A stretch of DNA of 64,000 nucleotides, taken from contig OY978098.1 of assembly GCA_963854735.1 (NCBI GenBank), positions 1,183,501-1,247,500 on the forward strand, in the 5' to 3' direction. The stretch comes from Marvania coccoides. Its lineage: Eukaryota > Chlorophyta > Trebouxiophyceae > Chlorellales > Chlorellaceae. Positions 36,128 through 45,266 of the stretch are shown in pieces. The notes under the pieces are model-generated. The model saw nothing but the letters and a program-made list of their open reading frames with translations. It searched no databases and had not been told where the DNA came from. Numbering within the stretch: the first letter of the stretch is position 1; each line of letters opens with the position of its first letter. The translations under genes and the position numbers were made by a program.

Positions 36128-36627
36128 TTGACGCAGTGGGTGACAGCAGGCTCTGTGGGTTGTTTTCGCTTCCGCTCTTGCGCCCTATGACAGCAAACCG
36201 ACAATGCGGTGAAAAATTGCACCGGTTTTTGCTTGAAACTGGCGCAGAGATGAGGTCGAAACGCCCACTGCGAGGCTGTTGCTGCCGATGGCGGTATCGT
36301 GCTTTAAAATTACATTTCTGTGATGGCAAAATGTTTATTAAATGAGTTAACTTCTTCTGTGTGTTTTCGACTTCTTTTGACAAGTATCTAACTTGCTATG
36401 TGCACGATTGTGGCTTATTACAATTTTTTTTACTGGAAGGCAGCTAAAGCCTGGAACAAAACTAATATTCTTTTTCATGAAAACCGATGACAAACAGAAG
36501 TATTGATACAAAAAGAGGAAGCAAGGCAATGCTATTGTACACAATGTACGTTGATGATACTGACCCGGAGTCCGACGCTACAATTCATTCAATTTCATTC
36601 TTATAAAAAAGGAACCGTTTTTGTTTT
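36128..36627. other. Intergenic between convergent SelT and unknown gene
   Basis: The first part is the SelT 3'UTR with the SECIS element; the remainder is AT-rich with no recognisable gene. Confidence 0.5.
36178..36247 (+). promoter_or_regulatory. SECIS element of selenoprotein T
   Basis: Stem I pairs TTGCGCC (36178-36184) with GGCGCAG (36241-36247). The non-Watson-Crick quartet is ATGA (36187-36190) opposite TGAA (36234-36237). Stem II pairs AGCAAACCG (36192-36200) with CGGTTT plus GCT (36223-36233, two-base bulge), then CAAT (36202-36205) with ATTG (36216-36219). The apical loop 36206-36215 ends in AAAA, giving the required unpaired adenines about 13 pairs above the quartet. It sits 50 nt downstream of the stop codon of an in-frame-TGA gene. 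Confidence 0.88.
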
Positions 36628-37431
36628 TCAGTGCGTGAAAATCTCTTTCTTCACGATGAGGTCCCGCTGCAGGTCCACAGCGGGGCCAGACATGCTAGGG
36701 TAAGGCAGAGGAGGGGAGGGAGCATGGCTGGAGAGCTCTGGACGCCTGCAAAGAAAATTCATTTATTCATGTATTTGTTTTATTTCTTCTGGCCAATACT
36801 ACAAAATAACGGGCAAAGGAAGGGTGCAATCAATAATGCGCTTGTTCCAAATGGCAACTGACACAAAACTCACTGCCTGTGACCCGTGGTGGGGCCGTTG
36901 TCGCCAATTTTGCGGGCAGTGACTCCCGCCTGCTCGCGGTCCTGGATGGAGGGCGGCGTACTGGAGTGGACCCACTCAGGGAAACGCGCCTCAAACTCTT
37001 CGGCGCTGATCATTTGGAACCTGTCGGAGTGCGCGTACTCGGGCTTGTCAAACTGCTGCTCGGGAATCTCGAATGGGGCGTGGCGATGTCCGCTCCCCGG
37101 GCCTTCCCCAGCCTTGAACAGGGCGGTGTTCACGTTGAGCCGACGGGCGGTGGCGCTGCGCCCCTCGCCCCTCGCCAGGCGCTGGCCGCAAGGACCTGCA
37201 GGAATTTCGAAAGTGAAATTGTGAGAATTTGCTGGCATTGCTGGAAGGGGGAACCGCGCATTGTACACAGGGTGCACACCACTACCGATTTTGGGTTCAG
37301 CTTCCAGTGTGTGCATTCTGGCTGGCATTGTTGCTGAACGCGAAGGTTGCTCAATTCTATTCATTAAAAAAAAACGAACCTCCGAGAGGACTACTCGCCG
37401 ACGCTTTGACGGTTACAAGACGCATATACAT
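36628..37431 (-). CDS. Unknown protein, possibly organellar
   Basis: Exons 37431-37380, 37195-36874 and 36745-36628 join in phase to 163 aa. I do not recognise a family. The N-terminus (MYMRLVTVKASASSPLG) is Ser/Arg-rich like a targeting peptide. The body has an Arg-rich segment, then HRHAPFEIPEQQFDKPEYAH and RFQMISAEEFEARFPEW, which look conserved and globular, and a basic C-terminus ending VDLQRDLIVKKEIFTH. Exons 2 and 3 are well supported by the GTGAGT donor and matching phase. Exon 1 uses a weaker GTTCGT donor; the alternative is an unspliced start at 37364, which would read through a pyrimidine-rich acceptor. Confidence 0.65.
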
Positions 37432-37675
37432 ATGGACGAACAATGCGAGAGTATAAACAAAATTATGTTGATAATGATAAACAGCAGAGGAGGATACGAA
37501 AAATATTATTGTTGCCACGTTGGAAAAAATCTGAAAAACAACACAACAGCTCTCGGTTCGTTGGCAGACATTCACAGTATTAGTAATGGTCATGAATTCA
37601 TGTACAGGTGGATGAAAACCGGCAGCACCCTGCTGCGGCATCATGGCGGGAGGAGCATGGCGCACTGGCCCCTTC

Positions 37676-39371
37676 TCACAACGTAGGGACGGCACGCTTG
37701 AGCTCCCTCGCCTGCTTCTTATGCAGTGTAATAAACACCGCCACGCCACCTCCAGGCAACCCCGCAGCTGCTGGAACCACAAACACCGAGTTGGGGATAA
37801 GAGCATTGATGCCCTGCTGGCCCCAAGGCTGGTGCCACAGAGGGGCTGCCCCCCCAAAGCGCACGTCCGCAAACTCCTCCCCCCACGCCCAATGCGAGAG
37901 GAGCAGAGGGCCCGAGGGCCGCAGCATTTCCACGGTGCCTTTCAGCACCACAGGGAAGTATCGGCCGTTTTGCCCGCCGGCTTCTTCCAGCCAACGGAGC
38001 TCCGTGCTCACAGCATCCCTGTCCAGGGCCTCAATCGCAGCGCGCACCGCCGCTGCGCGCGCCCCCAGGTCCCCTGCGGCAGCTGCAGCCACCGGCACAG
38101 ACCAGGAGCAGTTTCCGAGGGTTGGGATGCTCAACTCAGGCTTCAGGCGCTGGCGCAGGTCCACGATCAATTCCATGGATGAATTGGCCTTGCAAGCCAG
38201 CTGGGAGACAGCCTGGTGAATGCGCGCAGCCAGGGCGTCGTTGGTGCTGATAAAAGCAGGAAAAGAGACGGCAGCAGCGGTTTGCGCTCTGGCAACGTCT
38301 AACGCCGCCGATGCCTCGTTTTTGAGCGCAGCTAAACGCACAGCTGGGACGTGGTACGCCACGGTCTCCAGCCCTCCCGTTGCTGCCAGAGAGACCAGGC
38401 CAGTGACGACTGAAGGGTAGAAGGTCCAGGAGCGACGCTCAAAGCGAGAAGAAGTCCAGCCTGAGGGTAGGGAAGGCGCGGCATAGGGATCCAGCGCAGT
38501 GCTCGCCGTCTGCACAGACGGCGCCACAGCGAAGGCGTCCACAGTCATTCTTTGGCCAGGCAGCTGCAGCGGCTGCGGGCTGGTGATCGCCGCGATTGAG
38601 GGCGAGGAGCTGCCGGAGTCGCTAAAATATATGCCTTTGGTGAGGGCCGTGGCGGCAGTGGCGTTGTACTCTGTGGACCAGGTGCGCAGGAGCGTGCGCA
38701 CCGTGCTTTGGTCGGCAATGATGTGAGGGAGCGCGATGACCAGCACAGAGCCCCCGCTAGCTAAATTCGTGATTTGAGCGTGCAGCAGCGGGGTGGAGGC
38801 GTTGTTGCGGTAGCTCAGCAGAGTGGAGGGCGTGTCGGGGTAGAAAGGGGAAAGGTCGGGGATTGGCAGCTGGCGCCCGCCGGCAGCTGAGTCGAGCTCG
38901 GGGGGGAGGAGATCCTCAAGCGAGACGTTGCTCGTGGATGACGTCAGAGAAGCCCCCAGCGCGTTGAATCTCACAGCGTAGTTTTTCTCAGCGTCGGTGA
39001 CGAGTCTGCCGGCAAAAAGCGGCAGCTGTGCCAAGGAAATGGCAAGAGAGGACGCTGCGGCGTCGAAATCGATGGTATGACGGTACACAAACGGCATGCG
39101 AATGACCTGCGACATTATTGAAAACCACCGATACATTAAAATATCCATTTTTGTGCTGGTACGATTTTTTCATTTTGACATTTGTGTGCACGTGTAGGGG
39201 ACTTGAAGATAAACATAGATATCTTACAACGTGTGGCGTGTTGGTGTGGTCCAGCACGCCAAGCTTCTCGACATTGCCGCCCTCAGCATTGACTTGCCGA
39301 TGGTATGAAGGCTTAACGAGGTGCCTGGCAACAATTCTGATGACGGGGGCGACGGGGCATAACCCACCCAT
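37676..39371 (-). CDS. BAHD-family acyltransferase 1
   Basis: Exons 39371-39228 and 39106-37676 (phase 0) give 524 aa. The N-terminus matches that of the neighbouring copy (VKPSYH, then LDHTNTP). The catalytic HxxxD motif is HIIAD (about residues 176-180), and the second family motif, DFGWG, appears as the divergent RFGGAAPLW. Other blocks are LPLFAGRLV, FISTNDALAARIHQAV, LGNCSW and ELRW. BAHD enzymes move acyl groups from CoA to alcohols or amines; here the acceptor cannot be predicted. It is a tandem paralogue of the next gene on the same strand. Its single intron lies before the HxxxD motif, at a place where the other copy has none. Confidence 0.88.
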
Positions 39372-40029
39372 GCGACCTCTCCTTTGGATGTATAATGCCG
39401 TCCTCAGGCTGAATTTCCCTTGTGTACCGAGGCGATCGCCTTTCCCGATAGTAGATTTTAGCGTCCTGAAAAATCTTGGAGCATACAAACAGTCGAAAGA
39501 AAAGCGGACAAAGAAGGCAGCGTCTTGGGTGCTCTTTTTCTGAATGACAAGGTTGAATAAATGGGCACGTCAGAAATATAATAATGGGGCTGATACATTT
39601 TTCAAAGGCCTCGATCTCCGGCCACACCCCAGCTGCCGCCGTTGACTTTGACTTGTAACTATTTCGGTATATAAAACGACTTCCAGATTTTCCAATTGTA
39701 AAATCACACAAACTGGAAAATGCGAGAGCGAGGGTCCCTCCGTAATCTGGCTGCAAAGGCAGGGACCATGCATGCTTTGTGCGGACTTTAAACCTGTAAT
39801 GTATGTATGTATGTATGGTGAACGTTCGGTTGGAGGAATGAATGCAGAAAGAAAAGGCAGGTGCACATCTATTCGCAGTATAAATGAATATCATGAGTAC
39901 CGCGGAAGGAAAACAAAAGTGCTTTCCCCCCAAAACATGTCAACGAATAATTTTGTGACCATAAATTTTGAATTTGTATTTGTATGCTCTCCCCGTGAAT
40001 GCAAGAACTAAACAAAAATAGCAACCCTA
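39372..40029. other. Intergenic between tandem BAHD genes
   Basis: 658 bp with the promoter of copy 1 and the 3' end of copy 2. It contains a short dispersed repeat (39776-39817) with a GTAT microsatellite tail. No gene is seen. Confidence 0.5.
39776..39817 (+). repeat. Dispersed repeat copy A
   Basis: TTTGTGCGGACTTTAAACC followed by TGTAATGTATG and GTAT units. About 30 nt are nearly identical to copy B at 44514; it differs by one C and the tail. Confidence 0.7.
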
Positions 40030-41676
40030 TTACAGCGCCGACACCTTGCGCTTCAGCTCAGCCGCCAACTTCTTGTGCAGCGTGACAAAAACAAGCACGC
40101 CGCCCCCGGCCCTTTCAGCGCCAACGGGCGTCATAAACACGGTGTTCGGCGTCTTCACGTCCCAGGTCTGGTGCCAAACTGGCGCACCGCCAGCGCCAAA
40201 GCTCATGTCCGAGTAGCCCGCCTCCCACTCCCACTTTGAATAAAGCACAGGGCCGCCCTCGCTCAGCAGCATCTTCAGCCCCTTCAGAACGACGGGAAAC
40301 TTTTTGCCTCCGCGCGCCCCGTTGTTCTCCACCCACCGCAGCTCCTTGGCCACCGCGGTCACGTCCAGAGCATCAATTGCGGAGCGCACCGCTGCAGCTT
40401 CGGCGCCCTGCACCAGGAGGGCCGAAGAGCCGCTGCCGGTGAATTCCACAGGCACCGACCACGAGCAGTTGCCCAGCACGGGCCCCAAGGGAGGATCCAG
40501 CCGCCCGCGCAGGTCCACCACCAGCTCCAGTGACGCATTCGCTTTTTTCGGCAGCGCCTGGCGAATGGCCTGGTGCACGCGCGCAGCTAGAGCGTCATTG
40601 GAGGAAATGAACGCGGGGAGGTTTGATTCGGGGTTGACGGTGCGGGCCGCTTCCAGCGCGGCGCTTCCCTGCGCTTTGAGCGCTGCGAGACGAGCCCCGG
40701 AAACGTGGTAGCAAACTGTAGCCACGCCGCCCTTTGCAGCGAGAGAAACAATGCTGGCGATGATGGAGGGGAAGAACTGCCAGGAGCGGCGCTCGAAGCG
40801 GGCGGGGGCGTATCCTGTGGGGAGGGCAGGGGCGGCACGAGCGGCTAATGCTGCGGTGGCCAGGTTCAGCTTGGCTGCCATTGCCACGTTGTTGGGGGCC
40901 GGGGCCTTGAGGTCCTGGCCGACGCTTTCTTTGTCGTGTACAGTGGACGCGTCGGCAGCAACGGAATACTCCTCAGCCCAGGTGCACATGAATGTGCGGC
41001 AGGTTTCCTTGAAATACAAAAGAGGAAAATGCATTAATCAGCGATTCTTTTAGTGCAAAAAAAACAAAAAGTGATCTAAATATCGACAAATTGCGGTTTT
41101 TTGTGGCTCAAGTCTGAATAAAAACACGAAAATCATCACCTGGTCGGCAATCAAGTGGGGAATTGTCATCACCAACACAGAGCCGCCGCCTGCCAGGTGA
41201 GTGATCTGCACGCTGAGCAGCGGAACCTTGGGGCGGTCGCAGTAGCCAGCAATCGTGCTGGGAAGCTTGGGGGGGGCGAATACTGCCAGGTCTGGCACAT
41301 AAATCAGGCCTCCAGCAGCGGACTCAAACGGCAGCAGGTCTTCAAGCGCAGCCTTGCTGGTGGCAGTAGTGAGCGAGGCACCGGGAGCAGAAGCGTCGAT
41401 GGCGTAGTTTTTGCTGGATTTGTCGGTGACGAGGCGGCCCGCGAAGAGCGGCAGGCGAGCCAAGGTTGAGCTGAGAGCGTTGGTCGCCAAGCCAAAGTCA
41501 ATTTCCGTGGAAAAGACAAAAGGCAGGTGAATGATGAGGAACGGAGTGTTGATGTGGTCCAGGGGAGACAGGCTCTCTACGGCGCTGGTGTAGGGGGCAG
41601 GTTTGACAACCTTAGTGCCCAGGATAGAGACAGAAGGCGGAGAAAATCCACCGCAGCAAGACCTGCCGCCCGCCAT
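40030..41676 (-). CDS. BAHD-family acyltransferase 2
   Basis: Exons 41676-41140 and 41007-40030 (phase 0; acceptor TTCAAG, less usual) give 504 aa. The sequence begins MAGGRSCCGGFSPPS, and LDHINTPFLIIHLPFVF aligns with copy 1. The HxxxD motif is HLIAD (residues 174-178), directly followed by the intron. The DFGWG-like position reads SFGAGGAPVW. FISSNDALAARVHQAI and LGNCSWSVPV match copy 1 closely. This is an acyl-CoA-dependent transferase of unknown acceptor. The two copies differ in intron position, so an intron was gained or lost after duplication or in one ancestor. Confidence 0.88.
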
Positions 41677-41977
41677 TGCAGCTTTGAGATTGTGGAGCAA
41701 TTCAAAAAGAAGTGTTTCTGCTGCCGCAGTTTAGCACTAGATTAGGGGGTGAAGCTCCCTGCTCACACTTTAAAAAACAAACCACAAAAAGAAAGTGGGG
41801 TCAATGGGATGACTGTCAGTGCTGCTGGGGAAATCACAACGTGTTCTTGTAAAAGGGGAAACATTGCATAATGTGCCTACACGCGAATTGGGTAGATCAA
41901 CATTTAAGCGGGAAAAAATATTGCCAACATCTTTGGCCCAACAGAAGAAAACAAAATGTAAAGAAAAAAACGCCCTG
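41677..41977. other. Intergenic, BAHD 2 promoter
   Basis: 301 bp, AT-rich; holds the BAHD 2 promoter and the 3' end of the Cys-rich gene. Nothing else is seen. Confidence 0.4.
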
Positions 41978-42415
41978 TCAATCTTTTACTGCAATCTCCT
42001 CTGGCTTCACAATATCTGCGGCTTCAGCAGCTACTGCAGCCGCCTCTTCTGCCTTATTCTTCAGGAAAAGCGTGTAGCGGGAGAGACGTTCGGCTGAGCA
42101 AGTAGGGCAGGTGCAGCTCGTTTCACATGGGCAGTCAAATCCTCCCTGCAAGGACGCATCATACAAGCGCAGCGAATAATCACAAAGCGAATGTTATTAA
42201 CAAAAAATACGAAGAGGCCACAAAGCGACGGAGCATCTCTAAAATTCATTTACCCCGCTGCTGTCGTAGCCGCAGGCGCATCCGCCTTGGCATAAAGGAC
42301 AATGCACGTTTGGAGGCGCGCCGAATTTCGGAAGAGAGGCGACGCTGTGAACAAGCTGTCCTGGAGGCCCTTGCAACGCAACATCTACTCCTGCGATGTC
42401 GGAGGTCTCCGACAT
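41978..42415 (-). CDS. Small Cys-rich metallothionein-like protein
   Basis: Exons 42415-42254 and 42145-41978 (phase 0) give 109 aa. Nine Cys sit in two clusters separated by a Gly/Ser linker: CPLCQGGCACG and CPCETSCTCPTC, arranged as CxxC, CxC and CxxC pairs typical of Zn/Cd-binding metallothioneins. The N-terminus is acidic and neutral; the C-terminal 40 residues form an Ala/Glu-rich helix without Cys. Plant and algal metallothioneins vary widely and I cannot assign a known type. Alternatives are a zinc-ribbon-like small regulator. Divergent from the acidic-protein gene. Confidence 0.72.
42396..42415. repeat. 9-bp inverted repeat over the start codon
   Basis: ATGTCGGAG and CTCCGACAT are perfect inverted arms separated by GT, so both strands begin ATG TCG GAG here. 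On the minus strand this is the start of the Cys-rich gene. Confidence 0.9.
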
Positions 42416-42617
42416 GGATCCTATTGGGTTACTAGAGGCAAAGAAAGTCCTTAGAAAGAGATATACAATGAAATGCAAAGCAGTTTTCGAGAGAGAGAAA
42501 TGTCGAGCAGTAAGAAAAGGGCTCTCGAAATTGCTTTTCATTGCTCAAGTTTCTTGCAAAATAATTATAATCGGTTCGTTTCCAAGCAGTGCATCTAGCT
42601 CCAAGAGTGCTGGAGTC
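42416..42617. promoter_or_regulatory. Divergent intergenic region, Cys-rich / acidic protein
   Basis: 202 bp between the starts. The plus-strand frame of the acidic gene stays open back to an ATG at 42396, but that segment has AT-rich, non-coding composition. Confidence 0.35.
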
Positions 42618-43702
42618 ATGAACAACCTGAGAATTTTCGGGTCTGAGCCCGACGCCCCAGAGGCACCGGAGCTGCCCAGCGGCTCCGTGGGGCGCACCAG
42701 CCACATCACAAAACGCACAAAGGTAAAAACTAAACTCCTTTCCCAAAGAAAATGAGCTTCCAAGGGCGCGCATGATGAAAAATTAGTTTACTTTAATGTC
42801 TAAATTCCCCTACACACATCTGCCTTGCCGTGCAGCGCATTGAGGAGGTGGAGCGCCACGAAAACCTCGCTACGGGCGACGAGGCCGATGTACGCGAGGT
42901 CCGCGAGGTGCGCGAGGTGGTCAAGCGCGTGGCAGTGATCCACCCCGGGGCGTCGGAAAAAGACATGCCGCTGGTGGAAGAACAAGTGACCGAAGAAGGG
43001 GGCGACCTGATCACTCCTAAGCGCGCCCCCCACAAGGCGGGCGGCGCCACCGCCCGCCGCCTGGAGCGCGAGCTGGCGGAGGTGCTGGAGGGCGGTGAGG
43101 AGTCAGCTGGGCGCCCGCCGGCTGAAGGAACCACGCGGTCGCACCAGGTGGAGGTGGCGGAGGTGCTGGAGAGCGAGGCGGGTGGCGGAGAGGAGTATAT
43201 GGGGGAGGGGGGCGAAGAAGCTCTTGGCGGCGGTGTTGGCTCTTGCGGCGCCGAGACCAGGCGCCAGCGCCACCGCCGTGGCGGGTCCCCTCTAGAGAAC
43301 GCATTTGATGCCGTCGAGGAGCCGGAGGAGCCTTCTGAGGGCCTGGGAGGCATATTTCAAACTCCCGTCGAAGAAGTGGCTGCCGATCTCATCGAGCCTT
43401 TTGAGCGTGCTATGGCTGGCGAGAGAGGAGAGAACATGGAGGAGGAGCCGCAGGGCGAGGAATTGGAGGAAGTTCTCGAGGGAGAAGGAGGAGAGGAGGA
43501 GGAGGAGGAGGAGGAGGAGGCTGCTGAGCGTGCGCCCACCACGGCAGCAAAGAAAGTAAAGGAACCCTCTGTGCTGACCACTCCCGCCAAGGTGCTGCGC
43601 AGCGCGCTGGCTGGGGTGACCGACACCTTACGCGGGATCGTGGGGGGCAGCGCGCGCCATCCCGAGGGGGAGGAAGAGGGGGGGGCGGCTACGTTGAGAT
43701 GA
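42618..43702 (+). CDS. Acidic low-complexity protein of unknown function
   Basis: Exons 42618-42722 and 42836-43702 (phase 0) give 323 aa. No known domain is recognised. It begins MNNLRIFGSEPDAPEAPELP, has a tandem REV triplet (VREVREVREVV), and then several Glu-rich stretches including a run of nine Glu (nt about 43495-43525). A short basic segment near the C-terminus (KKVKEPSVLTTPAKVL) could be a nuclear signal. Its TGA stop overlaps an ATG (ATGA at 43699-43702) of the frame that continues into histone H2B, and only 65 nt separate it from the likely H2B start. An acidic, nuclear, histone-binding role is only a guess from composition and position. Confidence 0.7.
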
Positions 43703-43767
43703 CGTCGGGAGAGGAAGAAGAGCACTACCAGGCGCTCCAGAAGATCCAGCCCCAGCCGCAGCCCCCC

Positions 43768-44252
43768 ATGCCCAAGGCCACCAAGCCCAAGGCTACTGCT
43801 GGCGTTGCTGCGAAGAAGGCGGCGAAGGGCGGCGGCGCTGCAGGCGGGCGGATGCGGCGGGCTCGCAAGGAGGAGAGCTACCGCCGCTACATCCACCGCG
43901 TGCTGAAGCAGGTAAATTAATGTAAAGCTAGTTTGTTAAATGGAATTTCACCCTAGACTGATCATAATTTAATTGCTGCGTTGACGTTTTCTCAAATCGG
44001 AACTTTTAGGTGCACCCCGAGCTCAACATCAGCTCCAAAGCCATGGACGTCATGCACACGTTCGTCTCCGATATGTACGAGAAGATTGCCGAGGAGGCGG
44101 GCCACCTGGCTCGCGTGAACAAGCGCAAGACGCTGACGGCACGTGAGGTGCAGACGGCGGTGAGACTGATGCTGCCCGGGCAGCTGGCTGTGCACGCGGT
44201 GCAGGAGGGGGCAAAGGCGGTGGCCAGGGTGGCGGGACTCAAGGTGGACTGA
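43768..44252 (+). CDS. Histone H2B, divergent variant
   Basis: Exons 43768-43911 and 44010-44252 (phase 0, TTTTAG acceptor) give 128 aa from the ATG that begins MPKATKPKA. The frame is open further up to an ATG at 43699. The tail is Lys/Ala/Gly-rich. The histone fold reads [20 protein letters not shown], then [19 protein letters not shown] and [21 protein letters not shown]. The C-terminal helix ends [12 protein letters not shown], where canonical H2B has KAVTKYTS: the Lys that is monoubiquitinated in yeast, animals and plants is Arg here, and KHAV is VHAV. It has an intron and no histone 3' stem-loop, so it is probably a replacement-type variant with polyadenylated mRNA. Confidence 0.9.
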
Positions 44253-44513
44253 ATTAGAAGAAGTAGAGAAAGGCTGGTAAGGGTAAAGGCGTCCAAACTC
44301 CCAACAAGATTTCCCTGCCTGCGCACAAGGCTGTGATTACTTTGAGGAAAATTAGGTTGGTGTTCGAGATGTTGAATTTTATGTGTCCAGTAGTGCGTGA
44401 AGTTTTCAATTGCTTGGCTGCTTTCAATAGTCAAAGTGCTTTGCTGTGTGCCTACAAGTTATTTTCATTGCTTGCACTTCGGTGCCAGTCTGCTACGGGG
44501 CCTTAGTTGCCCA

Positions 44514-44556
44514 TTTGTGCGGACTTTAAACCCTGTAATGTATGAACGTATGTATT
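44514..44556 (+). repeat. Dispersed repeat copy B
   Basis: TTTGTGCGGACTTTAAACC then CTGTAATGTATG. Pair of the copy at 39776-39817. Confidence 0.7.
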
Positions 44557-44713
44557 GCCGGCAAAAATTGCGGCGACAAATTTGTGTGGAATAAATAATG
44601 TGTTGTTGATAGTGATTAATGCGCATGCTTGCGTAGTAAACCAAAACCAAAGAAATATTTGCAGAAGCTATAATGCCGTTTTTTCAGCTCATTCACTCGC
44701 CAGCTGTCGAATC

Positions 44714-45118
44714 ATGAGTTTGAACGGAAATTTTGGGCGCGATTGTGAGGTGCAACCTTTTGGAATCAACCTACTTGGACATTGTTTTTTTCTTCTCTTT
44801 GCCCGCATCTTGGAACATTATTTATTCATTTAAAAAAAAAAATTTTGAGCGAGGGTTCATTGCGTTTGCGAGTCTAAAATCTCACCTGCACTTTTTTTAA
44901 AGTCCTGGCCGGAGAATCCGTCCTACCTGGAGCTCGTTGCCACCTGTAAGGTATGATTTATGCTTTAATAATATCATTTAGGCGTTATGAATGCAACACC
45001 CAATGAGACGCTGCTGCCTGCGGGCCGGAAGCATCGATTTTTAGCACCTACATACAGTCTTGGCTCTCCCCCTACTGATCCCCAGCGGCTGTGTGTGATC
45101 TGCAGGAGAAATATTTAG
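44714..45118 (+). CDS. Possible micro-gene or 5' leader exons (doubtful)
   Basis: Three GC-richer pieces, 44714-44749, 44903-44950 and 45086-45118, are each bounded by GT and AG and all in phase 0. Together they would encode 38 aa with a CVICRR motif. The middle piece (PENPSYLELVATCK) looks coding. They may instead be leader exons of the bZIP gene containing an upstream ORF. No homology is recognised. Confidence 0.2.
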
Positions 45119-45266
45119 TGTGCATACCTTCTTGAGCGACTCTGGAGCCTCAACCCACGTCCAAGGTGAGCCAAACCCCGAACTGGGATTGCAACAATTT
45201 AAAATCCACTTGGGCTCAGAGCCTCGTTTTGCCCTTCTCACCCTCTCCTTCATCTCATGCGCAGCT

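Larger units (their letters stand above)
44253..45266. other. Intergenic/5' leader, H2B to bZIP
   Basis: About 1 kb. It holds dispersed repeat copy B (44514-44556), a possible three-exon micro-gene (44714-45118) and probable 5' leader of the bZIP gene with an acceptor GCGCAG at 45264. The rest is AT-rich. Confidence 0.45.

Noticed and set aside
42396..42617. Upstream ATG at 42396 as start of the acidic protein
   Set aside because: It overlaps the start of the divergent Cys-rich gene and the added segment has intergenic base composition.
44253..44400. Histone 3' stem-loop after H2B
   Set aside because: No palindrome of the replication-histone type follows the stop codon.
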